Below are positions 1 through 8,570 of a stretch of 64,000 nt of DNA, in pieces. The notes under the pieces are model-generated. The model was not told where the DNA came from. It saw only the letters and a program-made list of their open reading frames with translations, and made no database searches. The stretch comes from Microbacterium hydrocarbonoxydans (GTDB taxonomy: Bacteria > Actinomycetota > Actinomycetes > Actinomycetales > Microbacteriaceae). The stretch spans positions 372,001-436,000 of the forward strand of contig NZ_JAAKXW010000005.1 of assembly GCF_011752045.1 (NCBI RefSeq), read 5' to 3'. The translations under genes and the position numbers were made by a program. The number at the start of each line of letters is the position of its first letter. Within the stretch, counting starts at the first letter, position 1.

Positions 1-753
1 GTAGTAGTAGCCGCTCTCCGCGTCGTACTGGACGGTCGGCGCCTCGATGCGACTGTGGTTGCCGCCGACGAGGTGCGTGCCGTAGCCCTGGTCGGGGAGG
101 GGCTCGCCCGTCTCCGGGTCGAGCTTCAGGATGTGGATGCCGCCGGAGTAAGAGCCGTACACCATCCACAGGCCGCCGTCTGCGTCGTAGAACGCGTCGG
201 GATCGACGGCGTTGGGGTGGATGCGGGCGTCGTAGACCTCGCCCGGGTTCTCGGACTCTCCCGACATGCCCGACTTCAGGAGGATGCCCTGGTTCTCGTA
301 CGGACCGTCGACCGCGTCGGAGGTGGCGAGGCCGAGCGCGGAGCGCGGGGAGGAGCCCTCACAGGCGTTGTAGTACATCGCGAACCGCCCGTCGGGGAGC
401 CGGATGACGTCCGCCGCCCACAGCGTGCTGGTCTGCGCCCACTCGAAGGTCTCGGCCAGCTCGGTGTAGATGTCCTCGAAGAGGGCGTTGTCGGCGTTCT
501 GCGACAGGTCGACGGTGTACTGCTCCCAGTCGATGAGGTCGGTCGTGTGCGCCGAGGCGCCGTGCGAGCCGAACGCCCAGATGTCGTCGCCCGAGGTGAC
601 GATCGAGGGGTCGTGGACGGTGACGTCCTGGAACTGCGGGGGTTCGGGCTGTACGGTCGGCTGCTTCGCCCAGGCAGGGGCCGGGACGAGGCAGCCGATC
701 GCGATGGCGCCGGCGGCGGCCAGGGCGATCGAGGTGCGGGGAGTGCGGGGCAT
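1..753 (-). CDS. Secreted GH43 arabinanase-like glycoside hydrolase, partial (3' end off the window)
   Basis: This is the N-terminal 251 residues of a secreted five-bladed propeller glycosidase of the GH43 type, most like endo-1,5-alpha-L-arabinanases. The C-terminus lies beyond the left edge. Residues 1-29 form a Sec signal peptide (MPRTPRTS, a hydrophobic core, then APAWA before KQP). The three GH43 carboxylates are visible: Asp48 in VHDPSI (base), Asp184 in NAVDPDAF (pKa modulator) and Glu237 in SRIEAPT (acid). The inferred role is extracellular cleavage of arabinan or another arabinose polymer. A well-formed promoter with an overlapping operator precedes it. The family is secure. The exact substrate is inferred, and an arabinofuranosidase or xylosidase is possible. 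Confidence 0.85.
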   Translation of the reverse strand, partial: MPRTPRTSIALAAAGAIAIGCLVPAPAWAKQPTVQPEPPQFQDVTVHDPSIVTSGDDIWAFGSHGASAHTTDLIDWEQYTVDLSQNADNALFEDIYTELAETFEWAQTSTLWAADVIRLPDGRFAMYYNACEGSSPRSALGLATSDAVDGPYENQGILLKSGMSGESENPGEVYDARIHPNAVDPDAFYDADGGLWMVYGSYSGGIHILKLDPETGEPLPDQGYGTHLVGGNHSRIEAPTVQYDAESGYYY

Positions 754-810
754 GATGCTCCTGTTCGACGTCGGACGGAGATTCGGGCTCGGCCATGAGC
801 CGTCGCCGCG

Positions 811-858
811 AATCTACAACGATGTAGAACTGAGGTGCAAGGGTTATCTCCAACGTTG
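811..858 (-). promoter_or_regulatory. Promoter of the GH43 gene with two LacI-like operators
   Basis: Read on the minus strand, TTGCAC (840-835) and TAGATT (816-811) are separated by 18 nt, a good sigma-70-type pair. The palindrome CTACAACGATGTAG (814-827, 5-bp arms around a central CG) covers the -10. A second one, CAACGTTG (851-858), lies just upstream of the -35. The centres are 34 bp apart, about three helical turns. The central CG and AACG halves are typical of LacI-family sites. The regulator is not in the window. Confidence 0.55.
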
Positions 859-937
859 CATAAGCGGCTGCGCCCGGACCGCCTCCCGGTCGGTCTGCGG
901 AACCCGGCGCGGGCTCAGGTGCGAGCGCGGCGGACGA

Positions 938-2212
938 TCATCCGGGGATGAGGTTGTGAGCGACGGCGAAGATGAGGAGACCGGCGAGGGCGCCGACGAC
1001 GGTGCCGTTCAGGCGGATGTACTGCAGGTCGCGTCCGACCATGAGCTCGATCTTCTCGGTGGTCTCCGCCGGATCCCACCGCTCGACGGTGTCGGTGATG
1101 ATCGAGGCGATGTCATGCCGGTACCGGTCGACGAGGAAGACGGCGGCATCCGACACCCAGGTGTCGACGCGGTGCTGCAGCGCGGCATCCGTGGTCAGGC
1201 GCTCGCCGACCTCCTGCAGGGCCTGGACCGCCCGGCGGCGCAGGCCGCTCTCCGGGTCGGCCAGCGCCGTGAGCAGGCCTGCCTTGGCGGTGTTCCAGGC
1301 TTCGGCGGCCAGGGCGCCGACACGGGGGCTGTCGAAGAGCGAGGCCTTCGCGTTCTCGAGCTTCGCCCGCGTCGCGGGGTCGTGCTGGAGATTGTCGGCG
1401 AGGCGGCCGAGGTAGCCGTCGATCGCGAGGCGGGCCGGATGCCGCGGGTCGGCCTGGACGGCCTGCACGAAGCGCACCGCCTCGTTGTAGGCGGTGTCGT
1501 CGACGAAGCGGTGCGCGAGCTTCGGCACCCAGGACGGGAGCCGCCGGGAGATGAGGCCGGAGAAGGCCTCGGCGTTGTGGTGCAGCCAGGTCGCGATGGA
1601 GTCCACGGCGAGGTCGACGGCTCCGTGGTGGGCGTCCGCCTCGACGATCTTGGCGAGCCACGCTCCGGCCGGCGGTCCCCATTCCGGGGCGACGAGGTGC
1701 TCGCGGGCGAGGTCGGTGATGAGATCGCGGACGTCGTCGTCGCTGAGCGCGTTGAGCACAGCGCCGGCGACGGCGGCGCCCTCGGTGCCGACGCGCTCGG
1801 CATGCGCGGGCTCCCGGAGCCATTCGCCGGCGCGGAGCGCGATGGCGGTGTTCGATAGCTTGGTGCGCACGACATCGGCGGCGAGGAAGTTGGTCTCGAC
1901 GAACTCGCCGAGCGTGCGGCCGATCTCGTCCTTGCGGCTCGGGATGATCGCGGTGTGCGGGATCGGGAGCCCGAGCGGCCGGCGGAACAGCGCGGTGACC
2001 GCGAACCAGTCGGCGAGGGCGCCGACCATGCCGCCCTCCGCGGCGGCCCGCAGATAGGCGAGCCACTCGACGCGCTCCTGGAGCGCGAAGGCGATGACGA
2101 AGGTGATGGCCATCGCGCCGAGCGCACCGAGAGCGACCGCCTTCATGCGCCGGAGCGCGCGCAGGCGCTCCTGATCGGCGGGGCTGAGCTGCGCCATCGG
2201 TGTTCGCGGCAT
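938..2212 (-). CDS. DUF445 family membrane protein (YjiN-like)
   Basis: A 424-residue member of the DUF445 family, whose biochemical role is unknown. An N-terminal membrane segment (about residues 23-45) precedes the family's most conserved block, GGMVGALADWFAVTALFRRP, and the following PIPHTAIIPSRKDEIG. A long helical middle follows, and a second membrane segment (LNGTVVGALAGLLIFAVAHNL) closes the protein, so the bulk is probably a soluble helical domain between two anchors. The start at 2212 has an AAAGGA-type ribosome binding site, and a second in-frame ATG lies five codons in. It is a single gene, divergent from the metal sensor at 2278. Confidence 0.85.
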   Translation of the reverse strand: MPRTPMAQLSPADQERLRALRRMKAVALGALGAMAITFVIAFALQERVEWLAYLRAAAEGGMVGALADWFAVTALFRRPLGLPIPHTAIIPSRKDEIGRTLGEFVETNFLAADVVRTKLSNTAIALRAGEWLREPAHAERVGTEGAAVAGAVLNALSDDDVRDLITDLAREHLVAPEWGPPAGAWLAKIVEADAHHGAVDLAVDSIATWLHHNAEAFSGLISRRLPSWVPKLAHRFVDDTAYNEAVRFVQAVQADPRHPARLAIDGYLGRLADNLQHDPATRAKLENAKASLFDSPRVGALAAEAWNTAKAGLLTALADPESGLRRRAVQALQEVGERLTTDAALQHRVDTWVSDAAVFLVDRYRHDIASIITDTVERWDPAETTEKIELMVGRDLQYIRLNGTVVGALAGLLIFAVAHNLIPG

Positions 2213-2277
2213 GACGTCATCCTTTCACGCGGGCCGCGCCCGGCCGGAGCCCGGCGGTCGAGAGTACGCTCGATCCC

Positions 2278-2550
2278 GTGATCGAAGACATCAAGAAGCG
2301 CGCGCTGCACCGCACGAGCATCCTCGAGGGTCAGATGCGCGGCGTCGCGCGGATGATCGAGAACGAGGAGTACTGCATGGACATCATCACGCAGTCGCGT
2401 GCCATCCAGCGCTCCCTGGAATCCCTGAACCGGCTGCTGCTGGAGAACCATCTGCGCACGCACGTGACGCACATGTTCGAGCACGGCGGGGAGGAGCGCG
2501 ACAAGGCCGTCGTCGAGCTGCTGAAGGCCTTCGACTTCGATTCGAAGTAG
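2278..2550 (+). CDS. CsoR/RcnR-family metal-sensing repressor
   Basis: A 90-residue all-helical repressor of the CsoR/RcnR/FrmR family (old name DUF156), starting with GTG. These tetramers bind promoter DNA and release it on sensing Cu(I), Ni/Co, sulfane sulfur or formaldehyde. The sensor positions equivalent to Cys36/His61/Cys65 of M. tuberculosis CsoR read Cys33, His58 and His62, with the same spacing (25 and 4 residues). So the second copper thiolate is a histidine, as in the Ni/Co sensor RcnR, but RcnR's His3 is Glu3 here. The ligand therefore cannot be assigned. No metal exporter is adjacent. Confidence 0.85.
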   Translation: MIEDIKKRALHRTSILEGQMRGVARMIENEEYCMDIITQSRAIQRSLESLNRLLLENHLRTHVTHMFEHGGEERDKAVVELLKAFDFDSK

Positions 2551-2565
2551 TCGCGCTCCCGCCGG

Positions 2566-4113
2566 TCACTTCCCGCCGTCGAAGACCTCGTCCTCCATGG
2601 CGTCGTAGCCTTCGGCCTGCGGATCGCCGTGCTCGCCGCCGGAGAGGGCGTACTCCTCTTCGGGGGAGAGCACGAGGCGGTGCCGGAAGAACAGGCCGAA
2701 TCCGATGAGGATCACCGCGTAGACGATCGCGATCGCGATGATCGCCGGGCCGAATGTCGGGTTCAGGAGGAATCCGAGGAAGATGAGCGCGGAGATGACG
2801 AGGGCGATCACCGCTCCCGGGATGCCCCAGGGGCTGCGGTAGGGGCGTTCCACGTTCGGGTACTTCCGGCGCAGGATCATGAACGAGATCAGCTGCAGAC
2901 CGTAGGCGACCACCGCTCCCCACACCGCGATGTTCAGCACGATCGCGCCGGCCACGGTGCCGGCGCCCTCGGCGTCCACGGCCGCGAGCACATCGAGCAC
3001 GATCAGCGCGACGAAGCCGATGGCGGCGCCCACGACGAGCGCGACCCAGGGGGTCTGGCGCGTGCCGGTGAGGGACAGGAAGCGCGGGTAGTAGCCGGCG
3101 CGCGACAGCGAGTACATGTTGCGGCCGTACGCGAACATGATGCCCTGGAGCGACGCGAGCAGGCCGATCAGTGCGAACAGCGCGAGGACGGCTGCGACCT
3201 GGTCACCCACGATGGCGCGGAAGCCGTCGAGCAGGGGCTCTCCGGCGACGCCGGTGGCCTCGGCGCCCAGGATGCCGGTGTTCAGGAAGAGCACGAGGAG
3301 GCCGGTCACGATGAGCGTGCCCCGGGCCCAGAGGCCGGCGCGCGGGATGTCGCGGATCGGATCGTGGGACTCCTCGGCCGCGAGCGGCAGCTCCTCGATG
3401 CCGAGGAAGAACCACATCGCGAAGGGGAGTGCGAAGAGGATCGGCAGCACGCCGTGCGGCAGGAAGGCCGACTGGCCCTCGTCGGGGACGATGTTCCACA
3501 GGGCGTCCCAGCTGAAGGCTCCCGAGAAGGCCGCCATCGCGGAGAACACCAGGATGATGGCGATCGAGATCACGGAGACGACGATCGCGAACCGGAACGA
3601 GATCGCAGCTCCCGCCGAGTTCAGGGCGATGAACACGGCGTAGAGGATGAGGTACCACGCCCATCCCGGCAGCTCCAGGCCGAGCAGCTCGCTCGTGATG
3701 CCGTTCGCATAGGAGGCCGAGAAGTAGACGATCACCGCGGTGGTCGCCACGTACTCGATCGTCTCGGCGGCCCCGGTGACGAGGCCGCCCCACGGTCCCA
3801 TCGCCGACCGGGCGAACGAGTACGCCCCGCCGGTGTGCGGCATGGCAGCCGCCATCTCGCCGATCGAGAAGATCATGCCGTAGTACATGAGCACGAGGAT
3901 CGCGAAGGCGATGAGCATCCCTCCGAAGCCGGCGAAGTCGATGCCGAAGTTCCAGCCGGAGAAGTCCCCGGAGATGACCGCGGCGACGGCGAGGCCCCAC
4001 AGGCCCCACACTCCGGCCGACCGCTTCAGCGTCCGCTTCTCGAAGTACTCACTGCCGGCACGTGTATAGGTCGCCCCAGCGACCTTGCGGGACTCGCTCT
4101 TCTGCTCAGACAT
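2566..4113 (-). CDS. APC-family permease, ethanolamine permease type
   Basis: A 515-residue amino acid/polyamine/organocation transporter with about 12 membrane segments. The first-helix block ISGDFSGWNFG followed by GGMLIAF, and the later PHTGGAYSFARSAMGPWGG and ETIEYVATTA, match bacterial ethanolamine permeases. The chosen start is ATG at 4113 (MSEQKSES). The open frame continues upstream, but that part is unlike the family and has no ribosome binding site. It diverges from the glutamylation operon at 4271 across 157 bp, which supports joint use: this protein imports the amine that the ligase glutamylates. A polyamine or other amine is the main alternative substrate. Confidence 0.8.
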   Translation of the reverse strand: MSEQKSESRKVAGATYTRAGSEYFEKRTLKRSAGVWGLWGLAVAAVISGDFSGWNFGIDFAGFGGMLIAFAILVLMYYGMIFSIGEMAAAMPHTGGAYSFARSAMGPWGGLVTGAAETIEYVATTAVIVYFSASYANGITSELLGLELPGWAWYLILYAVFIALNSAGAAISFRFAIVVSVISIAIILVFSAMAAFSGAFSWDALWNIVPDEGQSAFLPHGVLPILFALPFAMWFFLGIEELPLAAEESHDPIRDIPRAGLWARGTLIVTGLLVLFLNTGILGAEATGVAGEPLLDGFRAIVGDQVAAVLALFALIGLLASLQGIMFAYGRNMYSLSRAGYYPRFLSLTGTRQTPWVALVVGAAIGFVALIVLDVLAAVDAEGAGTVAGAIVLNIAVWGAVVAYGLQLISFMILRRKYPNVERPYRSPWGIPGAVIALVISALIFLGFLLNPTFGPAIIAIAIVYAVILIGFGLFFRHRLVLSPEEEYALSGGEHGDPQAEGYDAMEDEVFDGGK

Positions 4114-4270
4114 CCGCTCTCCGTTCGCATGCTTGCAGGCGCCGGGTGCACCCTGGGCATGATTGTGACATTCAATGGTGGTTTCGTCTACCTTTAAACG
4201 TCGAGGTGTTCTACTCTGAGGGCGAAGCCGGTCGATCGATCGCTTCACCGCACGAGAACGGGAGCGAGAG

Positions 4271-5626
4271 ATGTCGGGAAACCTGAGCATCGAGCAGCTG
4301 GACGCGGGCATCGCCGCCGGCGAGATCGACACGGTGATCGTGGCGTTCGCCGACGCCCAGGGACGTCTGGTGGGCAAGCGGGTATCCGCGCGGCTGTTCC
4401 AGGAGGACATCCTGCACCACGGGGCCGAGGCCTGCGATTACCTGCTCTCGGTCGACGTCGACATGAACACCGTCGACGGATACGCGATGTCGGGCTGGGA
4501 CCGCGGGTACGGCGACATGGTCCTCCGCCCCGACGCCGCCACCCTCCGCCGCATCCCCTGGCTCGACGGGACGGCGCTGGTGATGGCGGATCTCGTCTGG
4601 CAGAACGGCGAACCCGTCGGGCCCTCGCCGCGCGCGATCCTCGACCGGCAGCGCGACCGCCTCGCCGAGCGCGGCTGGACCGCGTACTCCGGCACGGAGC
4701 TCGAGTTCATCGTCTTCGACAACACCTACCGCGACGCCTGGGCGCGCAGGTACGAGGGGCTCACCCCGGCCACGGACTACAACGTCGACTACAACCTCCT
4801 CGCCTCCACCCGCCTCGAGCCGCTGCTGCGTGACATCCGGAACGGGATGGACGGAGCCGGCATGTACTGCGAGGGCGTGAAGGGCGAGTGCAACCTCGGC
4901 CAGCAGGAGATCGCGTTCCGCTACGCGGAGGTGCGCGAGACGGCCGACCAGCACGCGATCTACAAGAACGGCGCGAAGGAGATCGCCGGACAGCACGGGC
5001 AGGCGCTGACCTTCATGGCCAAGTTCAACGAGCGCGAGGGGAACAGCTGCCACATCCACCTCTCGCTGCGCGACGCGAACGGCACGCCGGTGATGGCCGG
5101 GGACGGCGAGCACGGCTTCAGCCCGCTGATGGAGCACTGGATCGCCGGCATCCTCGCGACGCTCCGGGAGTTCACCCTCCTCTACGCGCCGAACATCAAC
5201 TCCTACAAGCGCTTCGCCAAGGGCAGCTTCGCCCCGACCGGCATCGCCTGGGGCATCGACAACCGCACCTGCGCGCTGCGCGTGATCGGGCAGGGCTCCG
5301 CCCTGCGCGTCGAGAACCGGGTGCCCGGCGGCGACGTCAACCCGTACCTCGGCATCTCCGCGATCATCGCCGGCGGGCTCCACGGCATCGAGAACGAGCT
5401 GCCCCTGCCGGAGCGGCTCACCGGCAACGCCTACGAGGCGGGGGTGGAGCACCTGCCGACGACGCTGCGGGAGGCCGCACAGCTGTTCGGCGAGTCCTCG
5501 ATCGCGCGAGCCGCGTTCGGCGACGACGTCGTCGACCACTATCTGAACCAGGCGCGCATCGAGCTCGAGGCGTACGACGCCGCCGTCACCGACTGGGAGC
5601 GGGTCCGTGGTTTCGAACGACTCTGA
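4271..5626 (+). CDS. Glutamine synthetase-like gamma-glutamyl-amine ligase (GlnA4/PuuA type)
   Basis: A 451-residue glutamine synthetase homologue that probably joins glutamate to an amine other than ammonia, using ATP. Metal- and substrate-binding blocks are present: GTELEF (residues 141-146), KGECNLGQQEI (about 204-214), NSCHIHLSL (about 258-266) and a late LRVENR stretch. It lies with an amine permease, a gamma-glutamyl hydrolase, an aldehyde dehydrogenase and a short-chain dehydrogenase, not with the main nitrogen genes, so it is not the housekeeping enzyme. Close functional models are GlnA4 of Streptomyces coelicolor (ethanolamine) and PuuA (putrescine). The short-chain dehydrogenase downstream favours an amino-alcohol. 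Its end overlaps the next gene by 20 bp. Confidence 0.83.
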   Translation: MSGNLSIEQLDAGIAAGEIDTVIVAFADAQGRLVGKRVSARLFQEDILHHGAEACDYLLSVDVDMNTVDGYAMSGWDRGYGDMVLRPDAATLRRIPWLDGTALVMADLVWQNGEPVGPSPRAILDRQRDRLAERGWTAYSGTELEFIVFDNTYRDAWARRYEGLTPATDYNVDYNLLASTRLEPLLRDIRNGMDGAGMYCEGVKGECNLGQQEIAFRYAEVRETADQHAIYKNGAKEIAGQHGQALTFMAKFNEREGNSCHIHLSLRDANGTPVMAGDGEHGFSPLMEHWIAGILATLREFTLLYAPNINSYKRFAKGSFAPTGIAWGIDNRTCALRVIGQGSALRVENRVPGGDVNPYLGISAIIAGGLHGIENELPLPERLTGNAYEAGVEHLPTTLREAAQLFGESSIARAAFGDDVVDHYLNQARIELEAYDAAVTDWERVRGFERL

Positions 5627-6359
5627 ATCCGCGGTGCTGATCGGCGTCACGACCTACCTGGAACGGGCGCAGCAGGGAGTGTGGGACGTCAGGGCGGCGT
5701 TCCTCCCCGAGCAGTACCTGACCGGGGTGACCGCGGCAGGCGGCATCGCGCTGCTCCTGCCCCCGCAGGATCCGGATGCCGCCGACGCCGCGATCGCCGG
5801 CATGGACGGCCTCATCCTCACCGGCGGGGCGGACGTCGCCCCCGAGCTGTACGGCGAGGAGCGGCATCCGCTCACCGACCCCGCCCGGGTCGACCGCGAC
5901 GCCTGGGAGCTGGCCCTGTTCCGCGCGGCCGAGCGGCGGCGGATCCCCGTGCTGGCCATCTGCCGCGGCCTGCAGCTCGTCAACGTGGCCCGCGGCGGCA
6001 CGCTGCAGCAGCATCTGCCTGAGTCGCTCGGCACCGAGCGCTACCGGATCGGCGGAGGCGTCTTCGCCGAGAACCAGGTCGCCGTCTCGCCCGGCACTGC
6101 CCTCGCCGAGGTGCTGGGCGAGGGTGACGTGCGGGTGCACAGCTATCACCACCAGGGCATCGACCGCCTCGGCGACGGTCTCGTCGCGGCCGCACGCTCG
6201 GACGACGGTCTCGTGCAGGCCTTCGTCGACACCTCCGGCGGACACCTCGTCGGGGTCCAGTGGCATCCCGAGGAGAACGGCGAGGATCGCCGTCTCTTCG
6301 AGGATCTCGTCTCACAGGCCCGTGCGTTCGCCGCACGACGGAAGGAAGGTGCGCGATGA
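5607..6359 (+). CDS. Class I glutamine amidotransferase-like gamma-glutamyl hydrolase (PuuD type)
   Basis: A 250-residue single-domain class I glutaminase fold, as in PuuD, which releases glutamate from gamma-glutamylated intermediates. The triad is Cys119 in AICRGLQLVN, His220 in WHPEE and Glu222. The GTG start lies inside the end of the ligase gene (20-bp overlap), and the stop overlaps the next ATG by 4 bp (ATGA), so the three proteins are translationally coupled. In the proposed pathway it acts last, freeing glutamate and the oxidised product (glycine if the substrate is ethanolamine, GABA if putrescine). Confidence 0.83.
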   Translation: MVSNDSESAVLIGVTTYLERAQQGVWDVRAAFLPEQYLTGVTAAGGIALLLPPQDPDAADAAIAGMDGLILTGGADVAPELYGEERHPLTDPARVDRDAWELALFRAAERRRIPVLAICRGLQLVNVARGGTLQQHLPESLGTERYRIGGGVFAENQVAVSPGTALAEVLGEGDVRVHSYHHQGIDRLGDGLVAAARSDDGLVQAFVDTSGGHLVGVQWHPEENGEDRRLFEDLVSQARAFAARRKEGAR

Positions 6360-7717
6360 GCGCGTTCACGGTCATCAACCCCTCGACGGGGGCCGCCATC
6401 CGCGACGTCGCCCGAGCCGACGCCGAGACGACGGATGCCGCGATCGCGCGCGCCGTCGCGGCGCAGCGCCGGTGGGCGGCGCTGGCGCCGGTCGCCAGGG
6501 CCGATGCGCTCCGCGCGTTCGCGCGCGTCGTCGAGGGTGCGGCGGAGGAGCTCGCGCAGCTCGAGGTGCAGAACTCCGGACATCCGATCGGCTCCGCGCG
6601 CTGGGAGGCGGCCCACGTCGCACAGGTGCTGAACTACTATTCTGCCGACCCCGAGCGGCTCTCCGGGCGGCAGATCCCCGTGGCGGGCGGTCTCGACGTG
6701 ACCTTCCACGATCCGTACGGAGTCGTCGGCGTCATCGTGCCGTGGAACTTCCCGATGACGATCGCGGCATGGGCCTTCGCCCCTGCGCTCGCCGCGGGAA
6801 ACGCGGTGGTGCTGAAGCCGGCGGAGCTCACCCCGCTGACGGCGATCCGTCTCGGTGAGCTCGCCCTCGAAGCAGGACTGCCCGAGGGGCTCCTCGAGGT
6901 CGTCACCGGCTCGGGCTCCGTCGTCGGGCAGCGGCTCGTCGAGCATCCGGACGTCCGCAAGGTCGTGTTCACGGGGTCGACGGAGGTCGGCGTCGAGGTC
7001 GCCGCCGGCTGCGCGCGTGCGCTGAAGCCGGTGACGCTCGAGCTCGGCGGGAAGAGCGCCAACATCGTGTTCGCCGATGCCGATCTCGAGCGCGCGGCCG
7101 CCGGGGTGCCCGGGTCGGTCTTCGACAACGCCGGCCAGGACTGCTGCGCCCGCAGCCGCCTGCTGGTGCAGCGCTCGGTGTACGACCGCTTCCTCGAGCT
7201 GCTCGAGCCGGCCGTCGCCGCGTGGCGGGTGGGCGACCCGTCGAGCACCGACACCGACATGGGACCGCTGATCTCGGCGGGGCACCGCGACACGGTGTCG
7301 TCGTTCCTCGACGGGGCCGACATCGCGTTCCGCGGCAGCGCCCCGGAGGGCGACGGCTTCTGGTTCGCGCCTGCGGTCGTGCTCGCGAGCCCCGGCGACC
7401 GCATCGCGCAGCAGGAGGTGTTCGGGCCCGTCGTCGCGGTGATGCCCTTCGATGACGAGGCCGATGCGATCCGCCTCGCGAACGACACGATGTACGGGCT
7501 CGCCGGGTCGATCTGGACCGAGAACCTCGGGCGTGCCGTCCGCGTGGCGCGTGGCGTGCAGAGCGGCGTGCTCTCGGTGAACTCGCACTCCTCGGTGCGC
7601 TACGCGACGCCCTTCGGCGGCATGAAGGCGTCGGGCCTGGGGCGCGAGCTCGGCCCTGATGCCGCCGAGCACTTCACCGAGACCAAGAACGTCTTCTTCG
7701 CGACCGATGCACCCTGA
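6356..7717 (+). CDS. NAD(P)-dependent aldehyde dehydrogenase of the glutamylation operon
   Basis: A 453-residue aldehyde dehydrogenase. The catalytic thiol is Cys263 in NAGQDCC, with a second Cys next to it, and the general base is Glu229 in LELGGKS. The NAD-site signature VPWNFP lies at about residues 128-133. The ATG at 6356 overlaps the upstream stop. It is about 30 residues shorter at the N-terminus than many family members but all core motifs are intact. It probably oxidises the gamma-glutamyl aldehyde (gamma-glutamyl-acetaldehyde or gamma-glutamyl-aminobutyraldehyde) to the acid before hydrolysis. Confidence 0.82.
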   Translation: MSAFTVINPSTGAAIRDVARADAETTDAAIARAVAAQRRWAALAPVARADALRAFARVVEGAAEELAQLEVQNSGHPIGSARWEAAHVAQVLNYYSADPERLSGRQIPVAGGLDVTFHDPYGVVGVIVPWNFPMTIAAWAFAPALAAGNAVVLKPAELTPLTAIRLGELALEAGLPEGLLEVVTGSGSVVGQRLVEHPDVRKVVFTGSTEVGVEVAAGCARALKPVTLELGGKSANIVFADADLERAAAGVPGSVFDNAGQDCCARSRLLVQRSVYDRFLELLEPAVAAWRVGDPSSTDTDMGPLISAGHRDTVSSFLDGADIAFRGSAPEGDGFWFAPAVVLASPGDRIAQQEVFGPVVAVMPFDDEADAIRLANDTMYGLAGSIWTENLGRAVRVARGVQSGVLSVNSHSSVRYATPFGGMKASGLGRELGPDAAEHFTETKNVFFATDAP

Positions 7718-7760
7718 TCGCGTCGTCCCCGCCCGCTCACACCCCGTCACGGAGGAACAC

Positions 7761-8540
7761 ATGACCATCGACCTGACCCAGCGCCTCAAGGACCGCGTCG
7801 CCATCATCACCGGTGGCGCCAGCGGCATCGGCTTCGCCACGGCGAAGCGGTTCGCCGCCGAGGGAGCCTTCGTCGTGATCGCCGACCTGGATCCCGTCAC
7901 CGGCGAGGCCGCTGCGGCCGAGGTCGGCGGCGCGTTCCGTCCGGTGAACGTCGCCGACCAGGGGATGGTCGACGCGCTCTTCGACGGTGTCGCCGCCGAG
8001 TTCGGCCGCATCGACATCGCGTTCAACAACGCCGGCATCTCGCCCGCGGACGACGACTCCATCGAGACGACCGAGCTGCCGGCCTGGGATCGTGTGCAGG
8101 ACGTGAACCTCAAGAGCGTGTACTTGTGCAGCCGGGCGGCGCTTCGTCACATGGTGCCCGCCGGGCGTGGCTCGATCATCAACACGGCGTCGTTCGTCGC
8201 GCTCCTCGGGTCCGCGACCTCGCAGATCAGCTACACGGCGTCCAAGGGCGGGGTGCTCGCGATGTCACGTGAGCTCGGCGTCCAGTTCGCCCGCCAGGGG
8301 GTGCGCGTGAACGCGCTCTGCCCGGGCCCTGTGAACACGCCGCTGCTGCAGGAGCTGTTCGCGAAGGACCCGGAGCGGGCTCAGCGTCGCCTGGTGCACG
8401 TGCCGATGGGGCGCTTCGCGGAGCCGGAGGAGCTGGCCGCCGCCGTCGCCTTCCTCGCCTCCGACGACTCGTCCTTCATCACCGCGAGCGCCTTCGTTGT
8501 GGACGGCGGCATCACGAACGCCTACGTCACGCCGCTGTGA
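7761..8540 (+). CDS. Short-chain dehydrogenase/reductase (FabG-like)
   Basis: A 259-residue classical SDR. The cofactor loop TGGASGIG covers residues 17-24, NNAG follows in the middle, and the catalytic pair is Tyr158 and Lys162 in SYTASKG. The start at 7761 follows a perfect GGAGG (7751-7755). The longer open frame upstream overlaps the aldehyde dehydrogenase and is not used. In Puu-type putrescine operons the oxidation step uses the flavin oxidase PuuB, which is absent here. An alcohol-oxidising SDR in that place suggests that the glutamylated substrate carries a hydroxyl, as gamma-glutamylethanolamide does. That role is inferred. Confidence 0.8.
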   Translation: MTIDLTQRLKDRVAIITGGASGIGFATAKRFAAEGAFVVIADLDPVTGEAAAAEVGGAFRPVNVADQGMVDALFDGVAAEFGRIDIAFNNAGISPADDDSIETTELPAWDRVQDVNLKSVYLCSRAALRHMVPAGRGSIINTASFVALLGSATSQISYTASKGGVLAMSRELGVQFARQGVRVNALCPGPVNTPLLQELFAKDPERAQRRLVHVPMGRFAEPEELAAAVAFLASDDSSFITASAFVVDGGITNAYVTPL

Positions 8541-8570
8541 GGGGCATCGCCGTCGTGACAAGGTGAAGGG

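Noticed and set aside
2629..4197. Long plus-strand frame opposite the ethanolamine permease
   Set aside because: Its acidic, low-complexity protein mirrors the codon pattern of the real gene on the other strand; such shadows are common at this GC.
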